64,000 bases of DNA from JAWRCU01 sp033542235 (GTDB taxonomy: Bacteria; Pseudomonadota; Alphaproteobacteria; Rhizobiales; Rhizobiaceae), in assembly GCF_033542235.1 (NCBI RefSeq), contig NZ_JAWRCU010000008.1:124001-188000 (forward strand), read 5' to 3'. Each line of letters starts with the position of its first letter. The first letter of the stretch is position 1. The translations under genes and the position numbers were made by a program. Positions 45,895 through 54,510 of the stretch are shown in pieces. The notes beneath the pieces are model-generated. The model made no database searches. It saw only the letters and a list, made by a program, of their open reading frames with translations, and was not told where the DNA came from.

Positions 45895-46224
45895 TCAGCT
45901 GACCTTGCGCGAGATGCTCCAATAGCGCCATGGGGTGAACCAGACGTAACGCCGGTCGAGATGGTCAGGCACAAGGTCGACCCCATGCGTGCCGCCGGGT
46001 CCGCAGCGCATGACCCGGAACAGGCCCATCCAGCCGCCGGCCCACAAGCCGTGGCGCGCGATCGCCTCATAGGCGTATTCCGAACAGGTCGGGAAGTGTC
46101 GGCAGGAGTTGCCGATGAAGCCGGACAGCGTGAGTTGGTAGAGGCGCACAAGCGACGTGCCCAGAATGCGCCCGGGCGTCTTAGGCCATGGGCCGGAGAA
46201 GTTGCGGGTCTTAACCATCTCCAT
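45895..46224 (-). CDS. yidD: Membrane protein insertion efficiency factor YidD
   Basis: A 109-residue basic membrane-associated protein that helps YidC-dependent insertion. The DUF37 core is CRHFPTCSEYAYEAI with RCGPGGTHGVDLVPD further on. It usually lies by rpmH-rnpA in many bacteria; rhizobia often have it elsewhere, as here. It overlaps the end of the HepT gene by 14 bases, so it is read through or coupled to the toxin module. The start could be the ATG at 46224 or 46218. Confidence 0.9.
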   Translation of the reverse strand: MEMVKTRNFSGPWPKTPGRILGTSLVRLYQLTLSGFIGNSCRHFPTCSEYAYEAIARHGLWAGGWMGLFRVMRCGPGGTHGVDLVPDHLDRRYVWFTPWRYWSISRKVS

Positions 46225-46576
46225 TTCGCGCCTGAATCAGGCGGATCTGGGATACCACAGCAGGCACTGAATTGGTGGCAGTATCCCAAAGGATCTCCCA
46301 ATCAACAGTATCGTAGCCGTGGGACAGGCGATTCCGCATCCTGTACGCCTCCGCCAAGGGCAATTCCGGATGCGATATCGCGAAATCGTTATCGCGCTTC
46401 AATATATTCCCAGCCGCCTCGCCGACTACTTCTATGCATTTGGAAATCGCGACCTGCCGCATCTCGTCCGAGGCAAACTCGTCTCGCGAAATACCGGCCA
46501 GGTAACGGGCGATGCGGTCACTCCAAAATTCAAGGTGAGCCAGAAGCTCCGCTGCTGATCGACCCGCTTCGCCCAT
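46211..46576 (-). CDS. HepT-like toxin (DUF86)
   Basis: A 121-residue HEPN-family protein. The HEPN signature RX4HXY is visible as RNRLSHGY. In characterised MNT/HepT pairs HepT is an RNase toxin that is silenced by adenylation of the Tyr by MNT. It starts one base after overlapping the MNT stop (TGATG arrangement), so the two are translationally coupled. The pair stands between the IscU-like gene and yidD. Confidence 0.88.
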   Translation of the reverse strand: MGEAGRSAAELLAHLEFWSDRIARYLAGISRDEFASDEMRQVAISKCIEVVGEAAGNILKRDNDFAISHPELPLAEAYRMRNRLSHGYDTVDWEILWDTATNSVPAVVSQIRLIQARNGDG

Positions 46577-46869
46577 CAGAGTGCACGCCGATCCGCCTCA
46601 ATACGGGCCATCATTGCCTGTCTAAACTCGCCCGGCGTGTGGACGCCCACCGGCACCCCAAGCAATTGTTCGAGCTCGATTTCCAGCCTTGCAAGATCGA
46701 AGTAGGTCAGCACGCCAGCGCGATCGACAAGAATATCAAGATCGCTGTCATCCGTATCTTCACCCCGCGCGGTCGATCCAAAAACACGAGGATTGCTGAC
46801 CGGATAGCGGCCAATCACCTCTAGAACTTCATCCCGATGTCTGGAAAGAGCCTCGGATGGCTTCATCAT
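46576..46869 (-). CDS. MNT/MntA-like nucleotidyltransferase antitoxin
   Basis: A 97-residue minimal nucleotidyltransferase with the motif GSTARGEDTDDSDLDILVD (GSX10DXD), carrying the metal-binding aspartates. Such proteins adenylate the partner HepT to neutralise it. It lies five bases after the IscU-like gene stop and one base overlapping HepT. Either of two adjacent ATGs (46869 or 46866) can start it. Confidence 0.9.
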   Translation of the reverse strand: MMKPSEALSRHRDEVLEVIGRYPVSNPRVFGSTARGEDTDDSDLDILVDRAGVLTYFDLARLEIELEQLLGVPVGVHTPGEFRQAMMARIEADRRAL

Positions 46870-46874
46870 GCCCC

Positions 46875-47324
46875 CTACGCCGCCGCCTCTTCCTGCCTGC
46901 GCTCGATCTGACCGATCGCGTCGACCACCGCATCGAAGGTCAACATGGTCGAGGCGTGGCGCGCCTTGTAGTCGCGAACCGGCTCCAGATATTTGAGGTC
47001 GGCAAATCGCCCGCCCTCCGGCGGCGGGCCGTTCTCCTTGAGCATCTTGAGCATGGTCTGGCGCACGGCACGCAGCTCCTCTGCGCTGGCGCCTATCACG
47101 TTGTCGGCCATGATCGACGATGAGGCCTGACCGAGCGCGCAGGCCTTCACCTGGTGTGCGAAGTCGGTGACCACGCCATCCTTCATCTTGAGATCGATGG
47201 TAACCGTCGAGCCACAGAGCTTGGAATGCGCAGTTGCCGTCGCATCCGGGTTCGCGAGCCGGCCGATCCGGCCGATGTTGCCGGCGAAGCCAAGAATTTT
47301 CGCGTTATAGACGTCGTCGATCAT
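46875..47324 (-). CDS. IscU/NifU-N-like Fe-S scaffold protein
   Basis: A 149-residue IscU-family protein starting at the ATG at 47324 (MIDDVYNAKILGF). It has the cysteine-bearing segments AHSKLCGSTV and QVKACALGQASSSI. The third IscU cysteine (the HCS-type site) is replaced by RHAST, a change shared with a subgroup in alphaproteobacteria and implying an altered or accessory scaffold. It is not part of the suf cluster. It is divergent from folE. Confidence 0.83.
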   Translation of the reverse strand: MIDDVYNAKILGFAGNIGRIGRLANPDATATAHSKLCGSTVTIDLKMKDGVVTDFAHQVKACALGQASSSIMADNVIGASAEELRAVRQTMLKMLKENGPPPEGGRFADLKYLEPVRDYKARHASTMLTFDAVVDAIGQIERRQEEAAA

Positions 47325-47563
47325 CGTTTTTCGCTCCACCGCCGGAAGTCGAACACTGTGTGGCGCCGGCGTGACTTTCATTGCGCGATCTCGATCCTAT
47401 ATAATGATTGTCGTCCGCGGCCGGCAAGGCACTCCCAGTCCTGCCTGACGCGGCCAAGCACGCCACTTTCGGGGCCAAGGCAGGTCCTCAGGCCAATACC
47501 GGAAAAAGGCCGTGTCCGTTCAACTCGTCCCTCCTCAGAGTGGGACTACTGGAGACGCCTTTC

Positions 47564-48202
47564 ATGGACGCCGTCGTCAAGAAATTCATGCCGCAATCCG
47601 CTTACCTGGAGAAGCCCGTGACCGACCGGCCGAGCGAGGCCGAGGTCGAGGCAGCCGTGCAGACGCTGATCCGCTGGACAGGTGACAATCCTGATCGCGA
47701 AGGTCTGAGGGATACCCCTTCCCGCGTGGTGAAGGCCTATCGCGAGATGTTCAACGGCTATGACCGCAATCCGGCCGAGGAACTCGGCCGCACCTTCGAA
47801 GAGGTCGCAGGCTATGACGACCTCGTCATCGTGAAGGACATCCAATTCCATTCGCACTGCGAGCACCACATGGTGCCGATCATCGGCAAGGCGCATGTCG
47901 GCTATCTGCCGTCGGGCAAAGTGGTCGGCCTTTCCAAAATCGCCCGCGTGGTCGATATCTTCGCGCACCGCCTCCAGACCCAGGAGACGCTGACGGCGCA
48001 GATCGCCAACTCCATCCAGAGTGTGCTCAATCCGCGCGGCGTCGCCGTCATGGTCGAGGCCGAGCACATGTGCATTGCTATGCGCGGCATCAAGAAGCAG
48101 GGTTCGACCACTCTGACATCTGCCTTTACCGGGACTTTCCGGGACAATCCCCAGGAGCAGATCCGGTTCGTGACCATGGTCCGGGGCGGCTCAGCGAGCT
48201 GA
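47564..48202 (+). CDS. folE: GTP cyclohydrolase I
   Basis: FolE (212 residues) turns GTP into dihydroneopterin triphosphate, the first step to folate. Zinc ligands are in the HSHCEHHM motif and the Cys of EHMCIAMRGIKKQ. The start at 47564 (MDAVVKKF) is preceded by GGAG at nine bases; the frame to 47408 is upstream leader. It is divergent from the IscU-like gene and followed by a repeat element and hisI. Confidence 0.96.
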   Translation: MDAVVKKFMPQSAYLEKPVTDRPSEAEVEAAVQTLIRWTGDNPDREGLRDTPSRVVKAYREMFNGYDRNPAEELGRTFEEVAGYDDLVIVKDIQFHSHCEHHMVPIIGKAHVGYLPSGKVVGLSKIARVVDIFAHRLQTQETLTAQIANSIQSVLNPRGVAVMVEAEHMCIAMRGIKKQGSTTLTSAFTGTFRDNPQEQIRFVTMVRGGSAS

Positions 48203-48292
48203 CGCCAGCTGCAAGGCATGCCGGGGCGCCGCGACGGAAGCGCCGCCATGCGGCAAGATTTGACCTGAAGGCCAATTCGTCACCACAGGTCC

Positions 48293-48425
48293 GATTTCGA
48301 ACTGCGCTCGATTTCGATATCGTGCGAGCGGGCTCGAAATCAAAACGACACTGCAAACGTTATCCTTCTTTGATTCCGAAACCCGCTCGGACCTTGATGT
48401 CGGAGCTCGCAGGAATTTCGGAATT
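48293..48425. repeat. Two-hairpin intergenic repeat, copy A (upstream of hisI)
   Basis: Hairpin 1 spans 48293-48341 (GATTTCGA arms) and hairpin 2 spans 48372-48425 (GATTCCGAA and TTTCGGAATT arms). Hairpin 1 is followed by CAAAACGACAC. The layout matches the copy at 56568-56725. Confidence 0.7.
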
Positions 48426-48454
48426 GGAGACCTCGCAATTGGTACAAGCCGTCG

Positions 48455-48913
48455 ATGAGCAGCATCTCCTTTCCTGAGCCGTCCAAAGACAAGCACGTCC
48501 TCGAAGAGGGCTCGGTCTTCTCACCGAATTTCGACGCGAACGGCCTTGTGACTGCCGTAGTGACGGATGCGGGCGACGGCACGCTGCTGATGGTCGCGCA
48601 TATGAATGCCGAGGCACTGTCGCTCACGATCGAGACGGGCATCGCCCATTACTGGTCCCGTTCGCGTAAGTCGCTTTGGAAAAAAGGCGAGACGTCAGGA
48701 AACCTGCAGCACGTCACAGAAATCCTCACGGATTGTGACCAGGACGTAATTTTGCTCCGCGTAAACGTGTCCGGTCACGATGCAACTTGCCACACTGGGC
48801 GACGTTCCTGCTTCTATCGAAGGGTCGTGTCGGCAGACGGCAAAATCGGCTTGGTGGCTGACGGAAGTCCTCGCCTGTTCGATCCAGCCGAGACGTATCG
48901 GGGGTCCCGATGA
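48455..48913 (+). CDS. hisI: Phosphoribosyl-AMP cyclohydrolase
   Basis: HisI (152 residues) opens the purine ring of phosphoribosyl-AMP in histidine synthesis. The conserved SRSRKSLWKKGETSGN, the zinc segment GHDATCHTGRRSCFY, and LLMVAHMNAEAL are all present. It is a stand-alone gene without the HisE fusion. The following patatin-like gene starts 85 bases later. Confidence 0.95.
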   Translation: MSSISFPEPSKDKHVLEEGSVFSPNFDANGLVTAVVTDAGDGTLLMVAHMNAEALSLTIETGIAHYWSRSRKSLWKKGETSGNLQHVTEILTDCDQDVILLRVNVSGHDATCHTGRRSCFYRRVVSADGKIGLVADGSPRLFDPAETYRGSR

Positions 48914-48998
48914 ACTATTTGCGATTTGCAAACCAGTCACCTTCATTCTTTCGATACGGCCAACCTGTATAGAAGAAAATGCAATAAAGGGGATTGTG

Positions 48999-49970
48999 AT
49001 GCTCGACTGGGCGTCCATTCGAAACCGGCCAGACGCACGAGAGATCAACCAGATCTCGTCCTTCACCGGAGCACCTGATCCGAAGCCCGCCAAGAAATCC
49101 GGAATAGCACTGGCCCTGGGCGGTGGCGCAGCGCGCGGTTGGGCCCACATCGGGGTGTTGCGCGCCCTCGAGGAAGCTGGCATCGAGGTCAACATGATCG
49201 CCGGCACGTCCATCGGCGCTTTGGTCGGCGGCTGCTATCTTGCCGGCAAGCTGGACGCGCTGGAGGAGTTCGCCCGGAGCCTCACGAAACGCCGCATCTT
49301 CGGACTTCTCGACATCAATTTCGGCGGCAATGGTCTGTTCGGCGGCATGCGGCTGACACAGCGCATGCAGGAGCATGTGAAGGGCTTCACTTTCCAGGAT
49401 CTGGCCCGGCCTTTCGTCTGCGTCGCTTCCGAGATCCGCACTGGCCACGAGATCTGGATCTCGAGCGGATCCTTGATCACCGCCATGCGAGCCTCCTACG
49501 CGCTGCCCGGCGTCTTCGAACCGGTGACCTGCAACGGCCGCGTGCTCGTCGACGGCGCCCTGGTCAATCCGGTTCCGGTATCGGTCTGCCGGGCCTACGA
49601 GCAGCCGCTGGTCGTTGCCGTGAACCTCAATTACGACGTCTACGGACGCGCGGCCGTCATCAAGCACAGCGCCGGCGAGCTCGTCGTGGAGCAGGACGCC
49701 ACACCGGAGGGCCGCGGCGGCGTGGGTTCGACGCCACACGAGGCGCGGCTGGGCATCACCGGCGTGATGGTCGAAGCCTTCAACATCATCCAGGAGCGCA
49801 TCTCGCGGGCAAGGCTCGCGGGCGACCCGCCGGACCTGTCGCTGCACCCCAAGCTCGGTCACATCGGCCTGTCCGAATTCCATCGCGCCGACGAGGCGAT
49901 CCGGATTGGCTATGAAACCGCAAAGGCGCAGGTCGCGGAATTGGCCCGCCTGCAGGCGGTGCTGGGGTAG
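48999..49970 (+). CDS. Patatin-like phospholipase
   Basis: A 323-residue serine lipase of the patatin (PNPLA/RssA-like) family. The glycine loop LGGGAARGWAHIG, the nucleophile GTSIG and the Asp of DGALVNP form the catalytic Ser-Asp dyad. The start at 48999 (MLDWASIRNRP) is preceded by AAAGGGGA; the earlier frame to 48780 overlaps hisI. Lipid substrate unknown. It is convergent with recJ. Confidence 0.88.
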   Translation: MLDWASIRNRPDAREINQISSFTGAPDPKPAKKSGIALALGGGAARGWAHIGVLRALEEAGIEVNMIAGTSIGALVGGCYLAGKLDALEEFARSLTKRRIFGLLDINFGGNGLFGGMRLTQRMQEHVKGFTFQDLARPFVCVASEIRTGHEIWISSGSLITAMRASYALPGVFEPVTCNGRVLVDGALVNPVPVSVCRAYEQPLVVAVNLNYDVYGRAAVIKHSAGELVVEQDATPEGRGGVGSTPHEARLGITGVMVEAFNIIQERISRARLAGDPPDLSLHPKLGHIGLSEFHRADEAIRIGYETAKAQVAELARLQAVLG

Positions 49971-49982
49971 CCCGCCGTCGGA

Positions 49983-51785
49983 CTACGCCAGCGCCGCATC
50001 CTGTATGCGAAACTGCGTGCTCCGGTTGCCGTTCCAGTAGTTGCCGTAAAGCGAGCCCGCGACATGTACGGTGCCGCCGCGGTTCCTGACAAGAAAATCG
50101 CCGACCGCCGTGTTCTCCGCGCGAAACGCTATGGCTTGCAGACGACCGCCGGCCGGCGACTGCAGGTCGGCGCGGACATGACCGTTGCCAACCAAACGAA
50201 CGTCCAGAAGACGGTGACGCGGGAGGACCAGCACCGGTGGGGCATGTCCGGCTCCATAGGGGCCGGCTGCTTCGAGCGCGTCGAGAAGCGAAAGCGTGGC
50301 GCCTTCGGCGGAGAGCGCGGCGTCGATCTCGAGGCTTTCCTCTGTCCTGAGCCTCAGGACCTCGACTGCGGCACGCTCCTCGAAGAAGGCGCGCAGCAGG
50401 CCGAGCTTCGCCCGTTCGACGGTGATGCCTGCCGCCATCGCATGGCCGCCTCCCTTGACGATCAGCCCTTCGGCCGCGGCGGCGCGCACCAGCCGGCCGA
50501 GGTCGAATCCCGAAACCGAGCGGCCGGAGCCGGTGCCGATACCGTTGGCGTTGAAAGCGACCGCGAAAGCCGGCCGTCGGGCATGATCCTTGAGACGGGA
50601 GGCGATCAGCCCCACGATTCCGGCATGCCATTTTTCGCTCGCGGTGACGACGATCGCCGGTCCCTCTCCGGCAGCGAGCTCGAGATCGGCTTCGGCGCGC
50701 GCCTCCGAAAGCATCTCCTGCTCCATCGTCTGGCGCTCCTGGTTCAGCCGGTCGAGCGTTCCGGCAATGCCGTCCGCCTCGACCGGATCGTCGGTGGCGA
50801 GCAACCGGCTGCCCAGCGCGGCATCGCCGATCCGTCCGCCGGCATTGATGCGCGGTCCGATGAGGAAGCTGAGATGGAACGTGTTGACCGGCTCGCCGAT
50901 GCGCGAGACGCGCGTCAACGCAGCCAGCCCGGCATTCTCCTGCCGGCGGATTGCAAGCAGGCCCTTGACGACGAAGGCGCGGTTGACGCCGACGAGGGGC
51001 ACCACATCACACACGGTCGCGAGCGCGACGAGGTCGAGATAGCCGAGCAGGTCCGGCGCGCCGCCGTTTCCTCGCAGCCGCAGCTCGCGCGCCGCCTGCA
51101 CGAGCGCCAGGAACGTGACGCCCGCCGCGCACAAATGGCCTTGCCCGGAGAGGTCGTCTTCGCGGTTCGGGTTGACGACGGCGACGCCATCTGGGAGCGC
51201 ACCGCCGACCTGATGGTGATCGAGCACGACGACATCGGCACCGGCCTGGCGCCCCGCCTCGATCGCGACTGCGCTGTTGGTGCCGCAGTCGACCGTGACG
51301 ATCAGCGTTGCGCCGCGGCCGGCGAGCTCGCGCATTGCATCGGGATTGGGCCCGTAGCCTTCGAAGATGCGATCGGGAATATAGATCTCGGCCGGCACGC
51401 CGTAATGCGCGAGGAACCGCTTGAGCAACGCGGAGGATGCCGCGCCGTCGACATCATAGTCGCCGAAGATCGCAACCCGCTCGCGCCGCTCGATCGCATC
51501 CGCGATGCGTGCCGCGGCCTTCGCCATGTCGGTCAGCGACGCAGGGTCGGGCAGAAGGTCGCGGATCGTCGGATCAAGAAAACGCTCGGCGCCCTCCGCC
51601 GTAACGCCGCGACCTGCAAGCACGCGCGCCACGATCTCGGGCACGCCGTGCCCTTGCGCTATCGCCAGCGCGACTGCCTCCTGGCGCCCGCTAAGCCGAT
51701 GCCGCCAGGCCATGCCGCGCGCGGACTCGCGCACGCCCAGAAAAAGGCGGTCATCGGCGCCCGATTCGCGGAAACTCGCGTACAT
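49983..51785 (-). CDS. recJ: Single-stranded-DNA-specific exonuclease RecJ
   Basis: RecJ (600 residues) is a 5'-3' exonuclease in recombination and repair. The DHH-family motifs are GDYDVDGAASS, TVDCGTN, the DHH of VVLDHHQVGG, and GGGHAMAAG in the DHHA1 domain. The length is normal. It lies upstream of a short gap to glpX and is transcribed in the same direction. Confidence 0.96.
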   Translation of the reverse strand: MYASFRESGADDRLFLGVRESARGMAWRHRLSGRQEAVALAIAQGHGVPEIVARVLAGRGVTAEGAERFLDPTIRDLLPDPASLTDMAKAAARIADAIERRERVAIFGDYDVDGAASSALLKRFLAHYGVPAEIYIPDRIFEGYGPNPDAMRELAGRGATLIVTVDCGTNSAVAIEAGRQAGADVVVLDHHQVGGALPDGVAVVNPNREDDLSGQGHLCAAGVTFLALVQAARELRLRGNGGAPDLLGYLDLVALATVCDVVPLVGVNRAFVVKGLLAIRRQENAGLAALTRVSRIGEPVNTFHLSFLIGPRINAGGRIGDAALGSRLLATDDPVEADGIAGTLDRLNQERQTMEQEMLSEARAEADLELAAGEGPAIVVTASEKWHAGIVGLIASRLKDHARRPAFAVAFNANGIGTGSGRSVSGFDLGRLVRAAAAEGLIVKGGGHAMAAGITVERAKLGLLRAFFEERAAVEVLRLRTEESLEIDAALSAEGATLSLLDALEAAGPYGAGHAPPVLVLPRHRLLDVRLVGNGHVRADLQSPAGGRLQAIAFRAENTAVGDFLVRNRGGTVHVAGSLYGNYWNGNRSTQFRIQDAALA

Positions 51786-51828
51786 CCCCCACTAATAGCC
51801 GTGCACGGCCTGTCTCGGGAAGGCGCGC

Positions 51829-52842
51829 TCAGAACTTGTCCACGTCCTGGTGACGCGCCTTGATCTCGCGGACCGTCCCCGAAGAGGATCGCATCACCAG
51901 CGTGTCCGTCTCGATGCCATCGCGCCTGAAACGCACGCCGGACAAGAGATTGCCGTCGGTCACGCCGGTCGCGGCGAACAGCACGTCGCCACGCGCCATC
52001 TCATTGGCGCTGTAGACCTTTTTCGGATCGGCAATCCCCATTTTGTCGGCCCGGGCGAGCTTATCCTTGTCGTTGAGAAGGAGCCGGCCCTGGATCTGCC
52101 CGCCGATGCAGCGCAGCGCTGCGGCTGCCAGCACCCCTTCCGGAGCCCCGCCCGAGCCGAGATAGATGTCGATGCCGGTCTCGTCGGGTTTGGTGGTGTC
52201 GATGACGCCGGCAACGTCGCCGTCGCCGATCAGGCGGATCGCCGCGCCTGCCTTGCGCACTTCCTCGATCAGTCCGGCATGTCGCGGCCGATCGAGGATG
52301 CAGGCGGTGATCTCGCAAATCGGCACGCCCTTGGCTTTCGCCAGGTTGGTGAGGTTCTCGACGACCGGCGCATCGAGATCGACCAGCCCGGCCCGATAGC
52401 CCGGCCCGATCGCGATCTTCTCCATATAGACGTCCGGCGCGAAAAGCAGGCCACCCTCCGAGGCGACTGCGATGAGCGCCATTGAACCCGGCAGGTTCTT
52501 CGCGCAGATCGTCGCGCCCTCGAGCGGGTCGAGCGCGATGTCCACCTTGGGTCCCTCGCCCGTGCCGACCTTCTCGCCGATGAAGAGCATCGGCGCCTCG
52601 TCGCGCTCGCCCTCCCCGATGACGACGGTGCCGTCGATCGGCAGCTTCTTCAATTCGGCGCGCATGGCATCGACTGCAGCCTGATCGGCAGCCCGCTCGT
52701 CGCCGCGGCCGCGTATTCGCGCGGCGGCGACGGCCGCTCGCTCGGCGACGCGGACCAGCTCGAGGGTCAGGATCCGGGCAAGCGCCGAATTGCTGGAATT
52801 GGAGGATTCTTTTGCGGCCTCGCTCATCTCGTCGAGAACCAT
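51829..52842 (-). CDS. glpX: Class II fructose-1,6-bisphosphatase
   Basis: GlpX (337 residues) hydrolyses fructose 1,6-bisphosphate in gluconeogenesis. The sugar-phosphatase motif VIGEGERDEAPML and the metal site ALDPLEGATICA are characteristic, as is GSGGAPEGVLAAAAL. The start at 52842 (MVLDEMSEAAK) is plausible. Downstream lies recJ; upstream is a palindromic cassette that separates it from hom. Confidence 0.95.
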   Translation of the reverse strand: MVLDEMSEAAKESSNSSNSALARILTLELVRVAERAAVAAARIRGRGDERAADQAAVDAMRAELKKLPIDGTVVIGEGERDEAPMLFIGEKVGTGEGPKVDIALDPLEGATICAKNLPGSMALIAVASEGGLLFAPDVYMEKIAIGPGYRAGLVDLDAPVVENLTNLAKAKGVPICEITACILDRPRHAGLIEEVRKAGAAIRLIGDGDVAGVIDTTKPDETGIDIYLGSGGAPEGVLAAAALRCIGGQIQGRLLLNDKDKLARADKMGIADPKKVYSANEMARGDVLFAATGVTDGNLLSGVRFRRDGIETDTLVMRSSSGTVREIKARHQDVDKF

Positions 52843-52896
52843 ATCTCGGGCGATGCAACCTGTCGCGTCCCAAACTGCGATGCAGAAGTCGGCTGT

Positions 52897-53125
52897 CGGA
52901 TTCGCCTACTGGAGGACCCCTCATCCGGCTCGGCGCTAAAGCGCCGAGCCACCTTCTCCCACAAGGGGAGAAGGAGGAGCGTTGCGTTTCACGTCTCTGC
53001 CAATCTCCAATGTTCGAGATTTGCCGCGAGCTAAATGCCAGGCTCCACCTTCTCCCCCTGTGGGAGAAGGTGGCTCGGCGCGCAGCGCCGAGACGGATGA
53101 GGGGTCCTCCAGTAGGCGAGTCGGA
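52897..53125. repeat. Palindromic cassette, full copy (glpX-hom gap)
   Basis: A ~230-base element with inverted arms. Each arm holds CTCATCCG or CGGATGAG, the small palindrome CTCGGCGC...GCGCCGAG, and CACCTTCTCCCAC with its complement. TCGCCTACTGGAGGACCCC at the left returns inverted at the right. The central spacer includes GCTAAATGCCAGGCTCC. It fills nearly all of the 305-base gap. Confidence 0.75.
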
Positions 53126-53147
53126 TCGCAGACCAATGCCCACACAC

Positions 53148-54461
53148 CTAGTCCGCCCGTTCGATCCTGATCACCTGCGGCTTGTCGATCAAGTGGCCGT
53201 CCTTGGTGATGCCGTCGACCGCCTTGCGGACAGCCGCCTCGGTCGTCTCGTGCGTGACGAGGATTACCGTCTTGCTGTCGGACGAATCGAGGCCGTCAGC
53301 GTGCTGAACGATCGATTCCAGTGAAATCTCGTTATCAGCCATGCGCTTGGCGATCGCGGCAAAGACGCCGATCCGGTCATACACCGTCAGCCTGATGAAA
53401 TAGCCGCCGGCATGGCTGCGCATCCGCGCCTTCTTATAGGGCTTGAGCTCCTTGGCCGGACGGCCGAACACCGGGCCGTGCTGGAAGCCTGGCCGGCTCT
53501 TGGCGATGTCGGCGATGTCGCCGACCACTGCCGAGGCGGTGGCGTTGCCCCCTGCCCCGGGCCCGGAAAGCAGAAGCTCGCCGAGGATATCGGTCTCGAT
53601 CGCCACGGCGTTGGTGACGCCATGCACCTGCGCGATCACCGAGGCCGTCGGCACCATGGTCGGATGGACGCGCTGCTCGATGCCGCTGTCGGTCTTCTGG
53701 GCGACCCCGAGAAGCTTGATGCGGTAGCCGAGCTCGGCCGCCGCCCGGATGTCGGCCTGGCTGATGTTGGAAATGCCCTCCATGTAGATATCGTCGGGCG
53801 CGATGCGGGTGCCGAAAGCGATGCTGGTCAGGATCGACAATTTGTGCGCCGTGTCCTGGCCCTCGATGTCGAAAGTCGGGTCCGCCTCGGCATAGCCCAG
53901 CCGCTGAGCGTCCTTGAGGCAGGCATCGAAGGAGAGCCCTTCGGCCTCCATGCGCGTCAATATGTAGTTGCAGGTCCCGTTCAATATGCCGAACACACGC
54001 GTGATCGAGTTGCCGGCGAGCGACTCGCGCATGGTCTTGATCACGGGAATGCCGCCGGCGACAGCCGCCTCGTAGTTCAACAGCACGCCTTTGCGCTCGG
54101 CGATCTCGGCGAGCGCGACACCATGCCTGGAAAGCAGCGCCTTGTTGCCGGTCACGACATGGCGGCCCGCTTCGAGGGCTGCCTTGACCGAATCGTGCGC
54201 CGCACCTTCGGCGCCGCCGATCAGCTCGACGAAAACGTCGATATCGGCTTGCCTTGCGAGCTCGACCGGATCGTCGAACCATTCCGCCGCACCGAGGGGC
54301 ACGGCGCGATCGCGGCTGCGGTCGCGTGCCGAAACGGCCGTCACAACCAGGTCACGGCCGCACTGCCGCTTGAGCTCGACGGCCGTCTCGGTCAACACGC
54401 GCAACACCGAAGCGCCGACTGTGCCGAGCCCGGCAATTCCGATGCGCAATGCTTCCGCCAT
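53148..54461 (-). CDS. hom: Homoserine dehydrogenase
   Basis: Hom (437 residues) reduces aspartate semialdehyde to homoserine for threonine, methionine and isoleucine synthesis. The NAD(P)-binding GLGTVGASVL begins the protein. VTGNKALLS, GGIPVIKTMRE, the catalytic GILNGTCNYILTRM and the substrate-binding AEADPTFDIEGQDTAHK follow. A C-terminal ACT domain (YDRIGVFAAIAKRMADNEIS) mediates feedback by amino acids. The start at 54461 is preceded by GAGG. A related aminotransferase gene is upstream. Confidence 0.95.
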   Translation of the reverse strand: MAEALRIGIAGLGTVGASVLRVLTETAVELKRQCGRDLVVTAVSARDRSRDRAVPLGAAEWFDDPVELARQADIDVFVELIGGAEGAAHDSVKAALEAGRHVVTGNKALLSRHGVALAEIAERKGVLLNYEAAVAGGIPVIKTMRESLAGNSITRVFGILNGTCNYILTRMEAEGLSFDACLKDAQRLGYAEADPTFDIEGQDTAHKLSILTSIAFGTRIAPDDIYMEGISNISQADIRAAAELGYRIKLLGVAQKTDSGIEQRVHPTMVPTASVIAQVHGVTNAVAIETDILGELLLSGPGAGGNATASAVVGDIADIAKSRPGFQHGPVFGRPAKELKPYKKARMRSHAGGYFIRLTVYDRIGVFAAIAKRMADNEISLESIVQHADGLDSSDSKTVILVTHETTEAAVRKAVDGITKDGHLIDKPQVIRIERAD

Positions 54462-54510
54462 GACCTCGTGGCCCCCCAATTGTCAGTCCAGGAACTCTGA
54501 TGAACCGGTA

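Noticed and set aside
50064..51863. A 599-codon open frame on the plus strand over recJ
   Set aside because: It lies wholly across recJ, which has complete DHH motifs; this is a shadow of its codon bias.
52812..53324. Plus-strand open frame through the cassette in the glpX-hom gap
   Set aside because: It consists of palindromic repeat sequence plus antisense hom; it has no domain and no ribosome site.
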